From: Vibrio casei
GTDB lineage: Bacteria > Pseudomonadota > Gammaproteobacteria > Enterobacterales > Vibrionaceae
Length of the DNA: 64,000 bases
Reading direction: 5' to 3'
Assembly (NCBI RefSeq): GCF_002218025.2
Contig: NZ_AP018681.1
Span: forward strand, 620,001 to 684,000
In this document: one piece after another, positions 47,403-57,253 of the stretch
Layout: each line of letters starts with the position of its first letter
Position numbering within the stretch: the stretch's first letter is position 1
Notes under the pieces: model-generated
Told to the model about the DNA's origin: nothing
The model's database searches: none
The model's input: the letters and a program-made list of their open reading frames with translations, nothing else
Made by a program: the position numbers and the translations under genes

Positions 47403-48441
47403 GATGATCCTCCTTATGATTCCCTTTTTCCTGCTTAGTGATCAATTGGCGATGTTGACGAATTTGTTTCACTGTGGACCAACTATAAACCCCCAATGCA
47501 AGCACAAGCGCGATCATCACAAGATAAGCGTGCAATGACAATTTCGGACGGTAAGTCGTGCTTCGATACAATTGAGGCTCTAATTCATTAATAGTTTCAT
47601 AAGATTGCTCTAGCTGATCCTTATCTAATGCCTGAAAGGCTTGACCACCAGAAAGCTTAGCAACCTGACTAATCGTCTCCATATCTAACGCAGATTCCCC
47701 AACTGTTTTTGGGTTACCCATGGCGATCATATGAATTTTAACCCCTTTAGCTTGAGCTACTTTAGCGGCATCCAAAGGGGCAACGAAACTATCAGTATCA
47801 TTACCATCCGTGAGTACAATGGCTAATTTTTCAGTCTTTGAACTTTGTTGATCACCCTCTGTTAATACTTTAATACCTAAACCAATCGCATCACCGAGAT
47901 GGGTACTTTGTCCTGCCATCGGAATTTGAGCTTCATTAAGTAACAAAAGCCACGCTTTATGATCCGCAGTAAAAGGGGATTGTAGGAATGCGGAATCACC
48001 AAATAAAATTAGCCCTAAGCGATCGCCTTTTCGTTTAGTTGCGAATGTCTTTAACACTGACTTTACAGCTTGTAAACGGGTAACTTTTTTACCTTGGTCA
48101 TCAATAAAGTCTGGCGTATTCATCGATCCTGAAAGGTCAACAATCACCATCACATCACGACCATATTCTTCACGAATTTGTGGCGCACCAACCAGCATTG
48201 GCTTTGTTAGCGCCAACACAACTAAACTCCAGCAAATTACAATAAATGCACGTTGCCACAATAGAGGTTTTTCTACCGTAACCCCTTTATCCAACTTCAC
48301 ATTAAGCACTTGATTTAATTCCTGAAAAAATGGAACTTTAATCGCTGAACGTGTGGTGGTGTAACGCGGAGTCAGCCAGTACACAACCAAGGGTAAAGGC
48401 AAGATGAGTAGCCATAATGGGTGTAATAATTCAAGATCCAT
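47395..48441 (-). CDS. BatA-like VWA-domain membrane protein
   Basis: A 348-residue protein: two N-terminal transmembrane helices, a periplasmic-facing VWA domain with intact MIDAS D102-S104-S106 in VIVDLSGSMNTP, a conserved LTDGNDTDS strand, and a C-terminal helix (AYLVMIALVLALGVYSW). It is a member of the MoxR-VWA operons thought to act in envelope protein or complex assembly. It overlaps the next gene by 8 bases. The ribosome-binding site AGGG lies 8 bases before ATG 48441. Intact, but its partners are broken. Confidence 0.88.
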   Translation of the reverse strand: MDLELLHPLWLLILPLPLVVYWLTPRYTTTRSAIKVPFFQELNQVLNVKLDKGVTVEKPLLWQRAFIVICWSLVVLALTKPMLVGAPQIREEYGRDVMVIVDLSGSMNTPDFIDDQGKKVTRLQAVKSVLKTFATKRKGDRLGLILFGDSAFLQSPFTADHKAWLLLLNEAQIPMAGQSTHLGDAIGLGIKVLTEGDQQSSKTEKLAIVLTDGNDTDSFVAPLDAAKVAQAKGVKIHMIAMGNPKTVGESALDMETISQVAKLSGGQAFQALDKDQLEQSYETINELEPQLYRSTTYRPKLSLHAYLVMIALVLALGVYSWSTVKQIRQHRQLITKQEKGNHKEDHRV

Positions 48442-48443
48442 AA

Positions 48444-48964
48444 TCAGAGCCCTAACCTTAATTTAGGTTTTTTATTATTATTGTGATGGGCTATCCAAGC
48501 CAAACAATACTGCTTCACATCAATACTATTTTGCTCGCTCCATGGTATAGCGGAGTCTAACTGTATTGCTAACCATTTATCCATTAGTGGGCTTTCCCAA
48601 TTCAGTTTGCTGGGGGCAACGAAAAGGAATTTGCTAAAAATTTTGTAAAATTAACTCGGTAATAAGGTGCACTGCTAGCATCAACATATTGAGCAATCGC
48701 TTTCATCACTTGAAAATAATAATGAGCCGATTGAGTAGCAGACATCCCAGAATCTTGATTAAGGGCGTGCTGCGCTTCACGTTGATAACGGTAAAATCGA
48801 TAAAGTTCTATACGCCATATCACTAAACGAATGAACCCAAGTAAAATCACAACGAGTAACACTTGCCAACCAATAGTTTGTGGCCACAAAGAGACAGGAT
48901 CAGGAAGAGGTGCTTCCATCCAACTTTTTAAAGTAATAGATGACGGTGGTGTAGGGTTAACCAT
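48444..48964 (-). pseudogene. DUF4381 membrane protein, frameshifted near its C-terminus
   Basis: The main frame gives 120 residues: WMEAPLPDPVSLWPQTIGWQ, one transmembrane helix, then HYYFQVMKAIAQYVDASSAPYYR, ending prematurely at SLPPAN. The neighbouring frame continues KLNWESPLMDKWLAIQLDSA to a stop at 48444, right before the VWA gene, as expected for the DUF4381 C-terminus. Adding one C to the five-C run near 48613 joins the two frames. The loss of about 53 residues probably inactivates it. Confidence 0.82.
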
Positions 48965-49928
48965 ACGCCCTCCCCATCGTGAAAGACAAATGCGTTAAGT
49001 GTTTACCTGACGTATCAAACTCTATGTAAGGTAAACGATTCATTGCCATTATTTGGCTAAGATTCTCTTTACGCTCCATATAATGACGGTGTAAAAATTG
49101 ATTGGCTTCTTTAAGTTGATTATCCTTATCAATATTCATCTGAAACGTGCCATCAGAAATGACCCATTGATTTTCTTGCCCAAAAGATTGCTCTAATGGA
49201 TCAGTAACCGGTAAACAGAGAACATGATTATGTTGCTGAAGATGCTGTAATTTAGCAAAGCATGCCGAGTTACATTGATAAAAATCACTCACAATTACCA
49301 TTAAGGCATTACGTGATTTGAGCTTCATTAAATCATCCAACATAGCCTCAAATTGATTATGTTCACTCGGTTTAGAATGAACCGATAATGTCTGATTTGC
49401 CGTAGATAAGTGCCTTAATTGCTGCAAAAAATCAGATTGGGTTCGTGTGGGTTTAAAGTGTTGAATACCTTCATCGGTTAGAAGTAACAAACCCACGCGA
49501 TCATTATTTTTGATCACGGAAAATCCCATCACACTAGCGAGTTCTGCCGCAACTACTGATTTCATAATATTAATGGAAGAAAAATACATATTTGAACGTT
49601 GATCGACACACAGAATGACATGATGATCTTTTTCTTCCGTATACACTCGCACATGAGGCTTCCCTGTTCTTAAGGTCACTCGCCAATCAAGATTACGAAT
49701 ATCATCTCCCAGCTGATAATGTTTCAATTCTTCAAAGTTTAACCCTCGACCACGAAATCTTGATGCATGACGACCAGATAAAATACTTTGTACTTTTAGC
49801 AAAGAATGAGATGCCAATAAATCAGCGTGCGGCTGCATCGCCACTAATTGAGGATATGAGCAATGAACCCTAGAATCCAATTCAGGCTTATGATTCATTA
49901 CAACTTTAGAGCGGGATGCTCTGGCCAT
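48957..49928 (-). CDS. DUF58-family protein
   Basis: A 323-residue soluble protein with the DUF58 signature RGRGLNFEELKHYQLGDDIR, then NLDWRVTLRTGKPHVRVY and TEEKDHHVILCVDQRSNM. The last part is a VWA-like fold with a degenerate MIDAS. GAGG lies 5 bases before ATG 49928. It sits between the MoxR ATPase and the DUF4381 gene, in the standard order for this operon type. The start of DUF4381 lies within its last codons. Confidence 0.9.
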   Translation of the reverse strand: MARASRSKVVMNHKPELDSRVHCSYPQLVAMQPHADLLASHSLLKVQSILSGRHASRFRGRGLNFEELKHYQLGDDIRNLDWRVTLRTGKPHVRVYTEEKDHHVILCVDQRSNMYFSSINIMKSVVAAELASVMGFSVIKNNDRVGLLLLTDEGIQHFKPTRTQSDFLQQLRHLSTANQTLSVHSKPSEHNQFEAMLDDLMKLKSRNALMVIVSDFYQCNSACFAKLQHLQQHNHVLCLPVTDPLEQSFGQENQWVISDGTFQMNIDKDNQLKEANQFLHRHYMERKENLSQIMAMNRLPYIEFDTSGKHLTHLSFTMGRAYG

Positions 49929-50695
49929 AAAAACCTCTGTATAATTGCCTTAGCCAACCATTACATTATCCAGTAATGCTTTAATAACATCTTGATGATC
50001 AATCCCGTCAGCAGCCGCATGATAAGTTAAATTTAATCTATGCCCCAATACGGAAGCTGCAATAATCCTTACGTCATCGGGTTCGACATGTGACCGACCA
50101 GCTAACCAAGCATTAGCTCTGGCGCATTTATCTAATGCAATAGAGGCTCGAGGGCTTGAGCCAACCTCAATCCAATTCGCCAGATTACTGTCTGAATAAC
50201 GTTCAGGATGACGAGTTGCCATCACTAAATTCACAATATAACGGTCAACCAGTTCTGGTACTTCAATATCAGCTAACTGCTGACGAGCATCCAACACTAA
50301 CTGCACTGTTATTTTATCTTGCCCAACAATTTCCGAAGCCATTTTTCCATCTTGAAGTTCTTCACCTCGCACCAAGCGAATAATATCTAGCTCGGCCTCA
50401 TCTTCTGGATAATCGACGGTCACTTTGAGCATGAAGCGATCCATCTGCGCTTCCGGCAACGGGTATGTCCCTTCTTGTTCAATGGGGTTTTGCGTAGCAA
50501 GAACAATGAAAGGTTCAGGGAGTTTCTGGCTACTTTTTCCAATCGTCACCGTACCTTCAGCCATCGCTTCAAGTAAAGCTGCTTGCACTTTTGCTGGTGC
50601 TCGATTGATCTCATCCGCTAGCAGAATATGATTAAAAATCGGCCCGGGTTGAAAAGATAATTGATGATGCCCCTCGATTTCTTGGTACATTTCCG

Positions 50696-52239
50696 GTAAC
50701 TATTCACCCAGGAGCTATTGACAGCAAATTTATGTGACTGAGTTAACTTGATCCCACATTCAACTTGAGTGATCTTTTTGTGGTGGCAATCTGGAGGTAT
50801 GAATAAGAAAACATTACCTCCACCGCCAGATTTCGATTCGCCTGAAGAGGCGAAAGATATCATCCACTTTTTATGGAATAAGTTGGCTGAGCTTGAAGAT
50901 AGGCTAAACCAAAATAGTCGCAACTCTTCTGTGCCATCATCTCAACAACCCCTGCATAATAAAGCTAAAAATACTTCGCCGAATCGGAAGAAATCTGGAA
51001 AAAAGCAAGGAGCTCAACCAGGTCATAAAGGCCATCGCCGACTGCTTCATCCTATTGAAGAGAGCGCCTCGGTTGAGCAATATTTACCGAATAAGATATG
51101 CCACTGCGGTGGGTGTGTTATTCCAAATCGAAAACCTTATAAACGACACCAAATCTTTGACTTGCCAGATATCTCATACACGCTTGTTGAACATCAAATT
51201 TTTAAAGGCGAGTGCTCATGGTGTGGTGATAAGCATCAAGCGGAGCTTCCAGAGTCTGTGCCCGATGTTCAAATGGGGTCAAATCTACATAGCTTTATCG
51301 CAATCCAGGCGACGCAGCACCACCAAAGCATAGGTAAAATACAATCTATGTTGAAAGACGTCTTCCAGCTTAACTTCTCAACAGGTGCAATATCAGCGGC
51401 GCAAGGACGAGTCACTGAATACTTAGCCGATACTCATACTCAAATTCATGAAACAGTCAAAGCATCTAAACTGATTATGGCTGATGAGACTTCGCATCAG
51501 CGCAATAATGATAAACGCTGGATGTGGGCCGCACTCAGCAATAACGTAGCCTTTTTCCAAATTAACAGTGGAAGAAACCAACATGCTGCCAAACGACTAC
51601 TTGGTGAAGCGGTTTCACACCTTTTAGTGACTGACCAATATTCTGCCTACAAATATATCGACGAATCTAAGCGCCAATTATGCTGGGCTCACATATTAAG
51701 GAACGTCATCGCTATCGAGGAAAGCGTTTGTCCTGAAAACCAAAAAATCGGAGAAAAACTCGCTTTAATCGCTCATAGCGTATTCAGGTGTCATCACCGA
51801 TATATCGAAGAAAAAATTACCGAAAGCCAATATTACCGCCGACTCAGGCGATTACGAAAGAGCTGGCTTCATTGGCTCAAATTGGGTAGTTATCAATGCT
51901 CAAAACGATATCGAGGTAGATGTCGAAACCTCATCGCTGATGATGCCATGGTCTGGCGGTTTATGGACGACTCCGAGTGCCCGTTAACAAACAACGCAGC
52001 GGAGCGAGTTCTCCGTAATTACATACTGATGAGGAAGTGTTGTTACGTGACTCGCTCATATCGAGGCGACCAGTTCCGCGAACGAATGTTCTCGCTGATA
52101 GAAACAGCCAAACTTCAGCAGGTCTCTGCTTATAAATGGCTGCGTGAAATCGTCGAACATCACATGTTGAGAGTTGATTATCAGGCGCCAGTATTTTTTA
52201 GCGTAAACCGTCGTCAATAGCTCGTGGGTGAATAGTTAC
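50696..52239 (+). mobile_element. IS66-family element with a single transposase gene (ISBst12-like group), 1544 bp
   Basis: Inverted repeats begin GTAACTATTCACCCA at the left and are mirrored at the right; GAGCTATTGAC follows in both after one mismatch. The flanking 8-bp duplication CATTTCCG lies at 50688-50695 and 52240-52247. It has one transposase gene and no tnpA/tnpB, unlike the other IS66 element in the window. Inserted in the moxR gene. Confidence 0.95.
50769..52220 (+). CDS. IS66-family transposase (single-ORF type)
   Basis: A 483-residue DDE transposase. Proline-rich start, coil, then CHCGG...C and CSWCGDKH zinc ligands. Catalytic segments are LIMADETSHQRNNDKRWMW, LLVTDQYSAYKY and NNAAERVLRNY. 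The start is unclear: GTG 50769 has no good ribosome-binding site, while ATG 50799 has GGAGGT placed directly against it, which is too close. The frame is intact. Confidence 0.93.
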   Translation: MIFLWWQSGGMNKKTLPPPPDFDSPEEAKDIIHFLWNKLAELEDRLNQNSRNSSVPSSQQPLHNKAKNTSPNRKKSGKKQGAQPGHKGHRRLLHPIEESASVEQYLPNKICHCGGCVIPNRKPYKRHQIFDLPDISYTLVEHQIFKGECSWCGDKHQAELPESVPDVQMGSNLHSFIAIQATQHHQSIGKIQSMLKDVFQLNFSTGAISAAQGRVTEYLADTHTQIHETVKASKLIMADETSHQRNNDKRWMWAALSNNVAFFQINSGRNQHAAKRLLGEAVSHLLVTDQYSAYKYIDESKRQLCWAHILRNVIAIEESVCPENQKIGEKLALIAHSVFRCHHRYIEEKITESQYYRRLRRLRKSWLHWLKLGSYQCSKRYRGRCRNLIADDAMVWRFMDDSECPLTNNAAERVLRNYILMRKCCYVTRSYRGDQFRERMFSLIETAKLQQVSAYKWLREIVEHHMLRVDYQAPVFFSVNRRQ

Positions 52240-52854
52240 CATTTCCGTACCAGTAATATCCGATGGTAATAAATCTGGGGTAAACCAAAGCTGGCATCAA
52301 GTGTATTCGCTAAAGCTTTCACTGAACGGGTTTTAGCCGTACCAGGTAACCCTTCAAGCAAAATATGTCCACGCGTTAATAAACCAATAACGATAGATTT
52401 TGCAACATGGTCTTGCCCTATCACCGCTTGTTCAATTTGTTTCAGCAATGCATTCATTGCTATTTGAGCGTCGTTCACTGGAATCCCTCACTCCACATTA
52501 GTATTCATTCCAATGCAGTTGTTATGAAAATCAATAACTTATTTCAATCAAGTAATACTACGATACTTGCTAACATCGGCTTGGAATAATCAAAAAACTG
52601 TTTAATTCCTGAACACAGATAATTAAGACCAAACTCACGGCCTAGTATTCAAAGCTAACTATTTTAGGATACTCATCCCAACATAAATTCAAATATGGTT
52701 AGGCTTTACACTAATCTGCCAAGCTGTCTCGTTTTGACACATCAAATGCTTATTGTCTTGTTGAAAATACCATTTTATTCAACTAATTATCATCAATATT
52801 GCCTTCTTTGTATTCAGGATAATCATAATGATCGCAAAACGCCACCATTACACA

Positions 52855-52956
52855 CTATAGAAAATTTTGCCCTAGTTGACTAAAGTCATAGCCATCCAGA
52901 TTAATCTTATAACGTTTACCTTCAACCATTTTTCTTTTTAAAATGACTTTTAACAT
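52855..52956 (-). CDS. Candidate 33-residue small protein
   Basis: ATG 52956 with AAGGAA 6 bases upstream. It encodes MLKVILKRKMVEGKRYKINL, then DGYDFSQLGQNFL and a stop. Strongly basic N-terminal half. It could be a real small protein or the front of a truncated gene. No family recognised. Confidence 0.3.
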   Translation of the reverse strand: MLKVILKRKMVEGKRYKINLDGYDFSQLGQNFL

Positions 52957-53078
52957 TAGATTCCTTACAAAGGAAAGCAATTTAGATAGTCTATTTTCAA
53001 AGAGAACACATTATTAACAACTGGGTCATTTGGCCAACATGAATGAGTATGGGGCATCGTCATGATATGTACAAATAT

Positions 53079-53116
53079 AAAAAAAGCACATCATAACAAA
53101 ACGATGTGCATTTTTT
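53079..53116 (-). terminator. Terminator downstream of the 23-residue small ORF
   Basis: AAAAAGCACATC ... GATGTGCATTTTT stem-loop with A and T tracts on both sides. The nearest minus-strand ORF upstream is the 23-codon ORF at 53196-53267. Confidence 0.75.
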
Positions 53117-53195
53117 CTATCAAGAAATATACCTACAGGCGGTATTAATTAACTTCACTTTGATTAAGAACAGCCTTAACAATTCAAACCAAAGA

Positions 53196-53267
53196 TTATT
53201 TATTTACTTGAGATTGGTCGCGTTTATGCTGAAACCAAAAACGCTTTCTGCCACTTGAACGAGACAT
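53196..53267 (-). CDS. Candidate 23-residue basic small protein
   Basis: ATG 53267 preceded by AAGGATAAATT. It encodes MSRSSGRKRFWFQHKRDQSQ, then VNK and a stop. Net positive, with an aromatic FWF core. A solid terminator lies 80 bases downstream, so a transcript is likely; whether the ORF or the RNA is the functional part is open. Confidence 0.4.
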   Translation of the reverse strand: MSRSSGRKRFWFQHKRDQSQVNK

Positions 53268-53611
53268 AATTTATCCTTTTTATTTTAATAATAACGGTCT
53301 AATCCAAACGATATTTAGTGACATACTAATACCATCATTCATCGAATATGGAGACCCTATGATTAAGCCGGGATAAGCAGAATTTATCTTTTTGAGCTGA
53401 GGTCGAGGAACACTTATGTGGGTTGGTCGAGTAAAGCTTAGTGAACCGAATACAACATGAGACATTTACGATAAAGCAGATGCTTGGAATGTTTTAATTT
53501 TTCACATTTTCTTCAAATTATTTATTGAAGATTATAAATTGATTATCTTGGCTTATTTTTATTTTCTATTTGAACCATTTATAGACGAAATTTCATTTGT
53601 CTTCTTATAAA

Positions 53612-53639
53612 ACAAACGCTGACGACTGCCAGCGTTTGT
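53612..53639 (-). terminator. Terminator of the cold-shock protein gene
   Basis: ACAAACGCTG / CAGCGTTTGT perfect 10-base stem. On the minus strand it is followed by TTTTATAAG, about 45 bases past the stop. Confidence 0.85.
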
Positions 53640-53684
53640 GTATCTTTCAGCTATTAGTAAACTAATGAGCTAAAAAATCAATTA

Positions 53685-53894
53685 TTAAGCAGGAACAACG
53701 TTCGCAGCTTGAAGACCTTTTTGGCCTTGCTCTACTTCAAAAGACACTTTTTGGCCTTCAGCAAGAGTTTTGAAACCTTCAGAAGCGATAGCACGGAAAT
53801 GTACGAATACGTCAGCGCCGCCGTTGTCTTGAGTAATGAAGCCGAAACCTTTTTCTTCGTTAAACCATTTAACGATACCAGTTGTTTTAGACAT
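53685..53894 (-). CDS. CspA-family cold-shock protein
   Basis: A 69-residue single-stranded nucleic-acid-binding OB-fold protein. The start is ATG 53894 with AAGGGA upstream. RNP1 KGFGFI is at 15-20 and RNP2 VFVHF at 29-33. It is an RNA chaperone in the cytoplasm. Like other csp genes it has a long leader, here with a perfect GTCGC-ATTTA-GCGAC hairpin. The paralogue (CspA, CspC, CspE or CspV) cannot be fixed from sequence alone. Confidence 0.95.
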
Positions 53895-54242
53895 ATTATG
53901 TCCCTTATCTTGTGTGCAATAAATGCAGTTCATAAATTAATGTCGCTAAATGCGACGGGTGCTACGTTGAACGATTTAATGTTTTATTAAGCGAAGGGAA
54001 AATCTAAAAACAAATGATGTTATTGAGGATTCTACTTTTACTAAATTGTTTCATTAATCACTCTTATCAACAGAGCGAGGTAAATATTACAGGGTTTAAC
54101 TCAGATGTACACCTATTTCGTAAAGAATATTGAAATATCTTTAAATTAACCCTTAAATGATTGATAAATCGCCAAATAGCAGCATGAATAACCTGTGCAT
54201 ATCCATATCGAACATCCATCCACATGTCATTTCTTTGACGCT
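53895..54242 (-). promoter_or_regulatory. Leader and promoter region of the cold-shock gene
   Basis: 348 bases without a convincing gene. About 50 bases before the csp start a perfect hairpin GTCGC/GCGAC (53942-53956) could form in the mRNA leader. A 66-codon open frame around 54067-54267 overlaps the lplA end and looks spurious. Confidence 0.4.
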
Positions 54243-55259
54243 TTAAGAGAGTTGTACTAATAACCAATCCTTTACTTGTTCCATTTCATCATGATTACTT
54301 GGATATTGATTCTGTACATACTCAATCGCTGCATTGATTCCCTCATGAGAATACATCTGCCCATGCAGTGCTAGCTGTAAAGCTTCTAATGGTGCTGGTT
54401 CTAGGCTATCAGTAAAAATTTGAACCTCTTCAATATGAGCTTTTTTAATATTAAAGTGCACTTCGACCCCAGCCCATATAAATCTTTCATCAATTTGATG
54501 AGTAAATTCGGGTGTATTGCCAAAGTTCCAATGCCAATCTTTCTGCTTGGCAAAGGTAGCTTCAAAATTAGGTAAATTAGGCATCACGTCCGGCGAAATA
54601 AATTCGGGCTCCACTTGCTCGTCATAATATTTAAAAAATGCCTGTGTAATAGCCGTACATAATGTTTCATGCGTTAACGATTGATCAAGCTGTTGCAAAT
54701 TAATCACCCTTGAACGAACAGAAGTAATCCCTTTAGCTTGGAGTTTTTTGGGATCAGGGTTGAGATAATCAGCCAAACGGTTCATATCTGCATTCAATAA
54801 AATAGTGCCATGATGAAAGCCTCTATCCATTGTTTCTCGGTAAGCTGAACCTGAAAACTTACGATCCCCATCTTCCGTTTCCACCACCAGATCATTCCGC
54901 CCAGTCGCTTTACCCTTAATACCCAATTCAGCTAAAGCATTCAGCACAATATCGGTGGAAACCGTTTTATCATAACCAGGCTTTCCCGCCATAAAAGTAA
55001 AGTTGGTATTGCCAAGATCATGAAAAACTGCACCGCCTCCACTTTGTCGGCGAGCTAAAGTAATCCCATCGCGCTCCATCCTCTGCGTATTGCATTCTTT
55101 CCATGGGTTTTGAGCACGACCAATCACAACGGTATTATCATTTCGCCATAAGAATAAGACTTTTTGGTCGGCAGCCATCGAACGGAAAATCGTATCTTCA
55201 ACCGCTAGATTAAACAATGGGTTAGTTGATGTAGAAAAGAATAAGCGTAATGAGGACAT
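54243..55259 (-). CDS. lplA: Lipoate-protein ligase A
   Basis: 338 residues, the exact length of E. coli LplA. It activates free lipoate with ATP and attaches it to lipoyl domains of 2-oxoacid dehydrogenases and GcvH. Motifs are [38 protein letters not shown], and [11 protein letters not shown] with the catalytic lysine, followed by a C-terminal accessory domain. Monocistronic. Confidence 0.96.
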   Translation of the reverse strand: MSSLRLFFSTSTNPLFNLAVEDTIFRSMAADQKVLFLWRNDNTVVIGRAQNPWKECNTQRMERDGITLARRQSGGGAVFHDLGNTNFTFMAGKPGYDKTVSTDIVLNALAELGIKGKATGRNDLVVETEDGDRKFSGSAYRETMDRGFHHGTILLNADMNRLADYLNPDPKKLQAKGITSVRSRVINLQQLDQSLTHETLCTAITQAFFKYYDEQVEPEFISPDVMPNLPNFEATFAKQKDWHWNFGNTPEFTHQIDERFIWAGVEVHFNIKKAHIEEVQIFTDSLEPAPLEALQLALHGQMYSHEGINAAIEYVQNQYPSNHDEMEQVKDWLLVQLS

Positions 55260-55335
55260 AATTTAGCCTTTATAATCCATAGAGAATTAAATATAACAAT
55301 ACATTTGAAATCAATGTTGAAAACAAACTCAATGG

Positions 55336-55711
55336 TTATAGTTTAAAGAGTTGCTCAAGGATGGGAATCACTTTTTTTGACGCCTCTTTATCTTGTTGAG
55401 TATAAGCTGTCGTAATAACGCCTTCTTTTAAAATTGATAGCTGGCAAGCCGTTGCCTCATCTAATTGTGCGTAGATTTTGATCATTTCAATAATTTGGCG
55501 CTTATAACGAGCACACACTTGATTAATCTTGGAATCAGGATGACCAAATTCCACACTAGCATTGATAAAATAACAGCCTTTGAACTTTCCCAAAATATCA
55601 ACTCGATCGTTTATCCAATCATCTATCTCTTTAAACAGTTCACTTACAACCGCATTTATGTCATCAAGTCATAGCCTTAAACGCTATTTCTTTGTAAGGT
55701 GTTGCATACAT
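55336..55711 (-). pseudogene. TetR-family regulator remnant (ligand-binding half only)
   Basis: An 85-residue open frame opens at TTG 55593: GKFKGCYFINASVEFGHPDS ... VIPILEQLFKL, like the C-terminal half of a TetR regulator (GC(Y/F)xxNAxxE). The frame is open upstream to DDINAVVSELFKEIDDWIND. Before that a different frame reads MYATPYKEIAFKAM, so one frameshift separates them. No helix-turn-helix is present before the divergent gene at 55731. N-terminal deletion plus frameshift leave it non-functional. Confidence 0.7.
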
Positions 55712-55730
55712 TCAAATAGAGGAAAATCCT

Positions 55731-57071
55731 GTGCAGCATCCTTGCGAAATTTTATCTTCATTTACTGATCAAGGCGTCCTTTATCAACCTCATACCTTTG
55801 AATTACCTCTAGATCATAACAATCCAGATGGATTAACGTTAACAATCTACGCTCGTGAAGTCATCTCGATTGATAATCAAGATAAAGAGCTACCTTGGTT
55901 AGTCTATTTTCAAGGTGGGCCTGGTTTTCCTTCTCCAAGAAGTCACACGCAATCTGGGTGGTTAAAAACAGCATTAAAGCAATATCGAATATTATTACTC
56001 GATCAACGAGGCACAGGATTGAGTTCACCTGTTACACATCAGACTTTAACCGGGCTCACCCCAGACGAACAATGTGATTATTTGACTCACTTTCGAGCCG
56101 ATAGCATAGTTAAAGATGCAGAAGCAATTCGCAAACAATTTAACGTAAAAAAATGGGCAATTCTTGGTCAAAGCTTTGGTGGATTTTGTTCATTAACTTA
56201 CTTATCTTTATTCCCTGATAGTTTATTACGCGTTTATATCACTGGTGGTGTACCTTCTCTAACAAGACATGCCGACGATGTCTACAAAGCAACTTATCAA
56301 CGTGTAAAACAAAAAAACAACGCTTTCTTTGTTCAATTTCCTCAAGCACAAACTTTGTGTCAACGCATCGCTAAACATCTCAAGGAAAATAGAGTAGAAC
56401 TGCCAAATGGCCAACATTTTACCGTCGAGCAATTTCAAATGATTGGCATTAATCTTGGGCGTGGAGGCGCGGCACTACCAATGTATTACTTATTGGAAAA
56501 TGCCTTCGTAGAAGTTAACAATAAGCAGCAACTCAGCTACACTTTTTTGAATTCAATGCTCGCGGAACAGTCTTATCAGACCAATCCTATTTATGCCATT
56601 TTGCATGAGTCTATTTATTGTCAACCATGTTCTAAAAATGATGAAAATAGAACCGAATCAGCCTGGTCTGCCCATCGTGTTCGTGACTCTTATCCTGAAT
56701 TTCATTACAGCACATCCCAACCTTTTTATTTTACAGGTGAAATGGTGTATCCATGGATGTTTGATCAAATGGCATGTTTAACGTCCTTAAAACAAACCGC
56801 CCAACTTCTGGCGAACAAATCAGATTGGAGCGCGTTATATGACGTTAAACAATTAGCCCAAAATACGGTCCCCATTGCTTGCGCTGTTTACGCTGAAGAT
56901 ATGTATGTTGAATTTGATTATTCAAGAGAATCATTAAATAACATCCCTAACAGCAAGGCATGGATAACAAACGAATATGAGCATAATGGCATTGGAGTAG
57001 ATGGTGAGCGTATATTTGAAAGATTGGATGACATGCTCAACGAAATTCAGCAACGCCCTAAAATCAAATAA
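55731..57071 (+). CDS. Proline iminopeptidase-like alpha/beta hydrolase
   Basis: A 446-residue peptidase S33 family protein. The start is GTG 55731 with GAGGAAAA 4 bases upstream. It shows PWLVYFQGGPGFPSPR (oxyanion region), LLLDQRGTGLSSP, the nucleophile elbow GQSFGG, and a C-terminal EHNGIGVDGERIF with the catalytic His. It should release N-terminal proline or similar residues from peptides; cytoplasmic, no signal peptide. It faces the TetR remnant, which may once have regulated it. Confidence 0.9.
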   Translation: MQHPCEILSSFTDQGVLYQPHTFELPLDHNNPDGLTLTIYAREVISIDNQDKELPWLVYFQGGPGFPSPRSHTQSGWLKTALKQYRILLLDQRGTGLSSPVTHQTLTGLTPDEQCDYLTHFRADSIVKDAEAIRKQFNVKKWAILGQSFGGFCSLTYLSLFPDSLLRVYITGGVPSLTRHADDVYKATYQRVKQKNNAFFVQFPQAQTLCQRIAKHLKENRVELPNGQHFTVEQFQMIGINLGRGGAALPMYYLLENAFVEVNNKQQLSYTFLNSMLAEQSYQTNPIYAILHESIYCQPCSKNDENRTESAWSAHRVRDSYPEFHYSTSQPFYFTGEMVYPWMFDQMACLTSLKQTAQLLANKSDWSALYDVKQLAQNTVPIACAVYAEDMYVEFDYSRESLNNIPNSKAWITNEYEHNGIGVDGERIFERLDDMLNEIQQRPKIK

Positions 57072-57253
57072 TTGGACAAATATTAAAATATTCAACAATA
57101 TACTCAAGTAATATCAATATGTAAGTTTCAGCGAGATTAAACCAGGCTTTAGACACGGAAATTAAAGACGACTATAGCTGATTCAACTTTAATTTATTTG
57201 AGTATATAGATAGTCGGGCGTTTTTTGCCCTACTCCGTTATAAGGAAATAGCG

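Larger units (their letters stand above)
49950..52478 (-). pseudogene. MoxR-family AAA+ ATPase, split by an IS66-group element and carrying a small deletion
   Basis: The N-terminal part (52478 down to 52248) has Walker A HILLEGLPGTAKT. The C-terminal part (50695 down to 49950) has [20 protein letters not shown] (Walker B), [22 protein letters not shown] and the lid. Joining across the IS restores [11 protein letters not shown], but only in a frame different from the N-terminal one. The segment after DASFG reads TPDLLPSDITGTEMY in the +1 frame, and the conserved bases for xIQF are missing near 52282. A short (about 10-base) frameshifting deletion therefore accompanies the IS. Confidence 0.9.
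52479..53684. other. 1.2-kb AT-rich stretch with only very small ORFs
   Basis: No normal-sized gene. It holds the promoter side of the dead moxR gene, two candidate small ORFs on the minus strand (52855-52956 and 53196-53267), a strong terminator at 53079-53116 and the cold-shock gene terminator at 53612-53639. The other sequence shows no coding bias that I can see. Confidence 0.6.

Noticed and set aside
54067..54267. 66-codon minus-strand open frame overlapping the lplA end
   Set aside because: Overlaps lplA in another frame, starts inside it and shows no motif or terminator of its own.
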